From Clostridia bacterium (lineage in GTDB: Bacteria > Bacillota > Clostridia > Oscillospirales > Acutalibacteraceae): DNA of 64,000 nt. The notes under the pieces were generated by a model. That model saw nothing but the letters and a program-made list of their open reading frames with translations. It was not told where the DNA came from and did no database searches. A program made the translations under genes and the position numbers. The stretch is from positions 1 through 64,000 of the forward strand of contig JAFTXJ010000013.1 in NCBI GenBank assembly GCA_017461625.1. The letters run 5' to 3'. Within the stretch, counting starts at the first letter, position 1, and the number at the start of each line of letters is the position of its first letter. Below, in pieces: positions 63,146 to 64,000 of the stretch.

Positions 63146-64000
63146 AAAAGTTAGTAATGAAAAAATTTTGTAATAGCGATTCGTTAGAAAGCTCTGCTTC
63201 TTCTATTGGAGTTTTTTTACTTCTATGCATATATCCATTTGTCTTCAGCAAAGGTTATAAAGATATCACATACACAAGATTTATGTTCTTCTGCCTCGTG
63301 TGTATTATAATATTTGCAATATGTACAATTCATATTATATCAAAAACATCTTCTGTTACAGTGTCAATCAAAAAAATTTTTCCCTTTAGCTCTGCAACAG
63401 ACAAAGCTTTCTCATGTTTCTTTTTTGCAACTCTATTGGCCTTTCTGCTTTCAGAATACAGATATGCTTCACTGATTGGTGATTTAGGTCGTTATATGGG
63501 GTTTTTGACATTTTTCTCCATTTTTCTTATGTATATTTGGGTATCAAAATTTTACATATTGACCGAACGCGACATGCAACTTTTTTGCATAATTTGCGTA
63601 GTTATATCCATTTTTTCATTTTTGCAATTCGAAGGTGTCGATCTTTTCGGTCTTATCAAATCCGTAACCTTTGAAAGAAGGAGAAATTTCTTATCGCCTT
63701 TCGGGAACATAAATGTATTTGCATCTTTTTTATCTGTTGCAGCACCGTTTTCAATGTATATGTTTTGCTTTTACCCAGAGAACAAGAGAAAAAATTTTTT
63801 CTATGGGGTAGTTTGTGCTGCAAACTTCATTTCCGCATTGACCTCAAACAGTGACAGCATATATGCCATGCTCGTTGTGGTTTTTGTTGTGTTATTCATA
63901 TTATCCTGTAAGAAGCCGGAAGCTTTTATAAGATTCTTCATCTTATGTACAATATTGTTTGGTGTTTCCATCTTCTTTGCGGTAGTTTACTATATGGTGA
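63142..64000 (+). CDS. O-antigen-ligase-family membrane protein (partial, runs off the window)
   Basis: The ATG overlaps the stop of the previous gene (ATGA) and the frame stays open for 286 codons to the window end. About seven hydrophobic helices so far, with segments typical of Wzy_C ligases: SLIGDLGRYMGFLTFFS and FGNINVFASFLSVAAPF and SNSDSIYAML. The C-terminal half is missing. It looks like a second ligase or polymerase working with the fusion protein upstream. Confidence 0.8.
   Translation, partial: MKKLVMKKFCNSDSLESSASSIGVFLLLCIYPFVFSKGYKDITYTRFMFFCLVCIIIFAICTIHIISKTSSVTVSIKKIFPFSSATDKAFSCFFFATLLAFLLSEYRYASLIGDLGRYMGFLTFFSIFLMYIWVSKFYILTERDMQLFCIICVVISIFSFLQFEGVDLFGLIKSVTFERRRNFLSPFGNINVFASFLSVAAPFSMYMFCFYPENKRKNFFYGVVCAANFISALTSNSDSIYAMLVVVFVVLFILSCKKPEAFIRFFILCTILFGVSIFFAVVYYMV

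Noticed and set aside
1-64000. tRNA, rRNA, insertion sequence or prophage genes
   Set aside because: No cloverleaf, rRNA, transposase, integrase or phage structural gene was recognised on either strand.

Overview
The window looks like chromosome of a low-to-moderate-GC, spore-forming Firmicute of the class Clostridia, probably an Oscillospirales/Ruminococcaceae-type gut bacterium. The basis is an alpha/beta-type small acid-soluble spore protein (58035-58226), RNase Y, a DUF896 protein, FtsEX, Gram-positive style ribosome binding sites and TasA/SipW-type surface proteins. The species is inferred from gene content only; no rRNA or tRNA gene is visible.

Layout. 1-4.4 kb: a dispersed palindromic repeat, efp with an acidic zinc-ribbon partner, an AT-rich ECF sigma factor with its likely anti-sigma factor, and a CdaR/PucR-type regulator. 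4.4-8.8 kb: a division operon ftsE-ftsX-M23 murein hydrolase, ending in an S41 protease homologue whose catalytic Ser and Lys are both replaced. 8.8-11.8 kb: a zinc-uptake operon (Fur/Zur regulator, lipoprotein, ATPase, permease) behind a strong promoter with a perfect 15-bp palindrome. 11.8-14.8 kb: rny, a DUF896 protein, a QueG-like Fe-S protein and a small unlisted ORF.

14.7-38.8 kb is the most unusual part: 15 intact genes, all on the minus strand, read from a promoter near 38.95 kb. The order of transcription is: a catalytically degenerate EAL-domain protein; a membrane-anchored protein and two TasA-like proteins that arose by tandem duplication (a decayed copy of the anchor gene lies between them); a SipW-type signal peptidase; a membrane-tethered McrB-like AAA+ ATPase; a DUF2357/McrC-like protein in which the nuclease domain is replaced by a ~390-residue charged helix; a ~3300-residue secreted GLUG-repeat protein; and then three more signal peptidases interleaved with TasA-like or membrane-anchored proteins. 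I read this as a dedicated fibre or matrix export locus in which an McrBC-derived ATPase pair has been taken over for a cell-envelope role. That reading is inference.

38.8-45.2 kb: a YtrA-type regulator with an ABC transporter, a membrane-spanning MerR regulator with its own spacer operator, a second copy of the dispersed repeat and a Gfo/Idh/MocA oxidoreductase. 45.3-49 kb: ychF, a flavoprotein and a TIM-barrel isomerase. 48.9-64 kb is envelope-polysaccharide rich: two membrane acyltransferases, a glycosyltransferase/TagF fusion, a surface protein, an acyltransferase-like/O-antigen-ligase fusion and a second ligase running off the end. Between them lie a WYL regulator with a UDG-like protein, the spore protein, cytidine deaminase, a nitroreductase and glycerate kinase.
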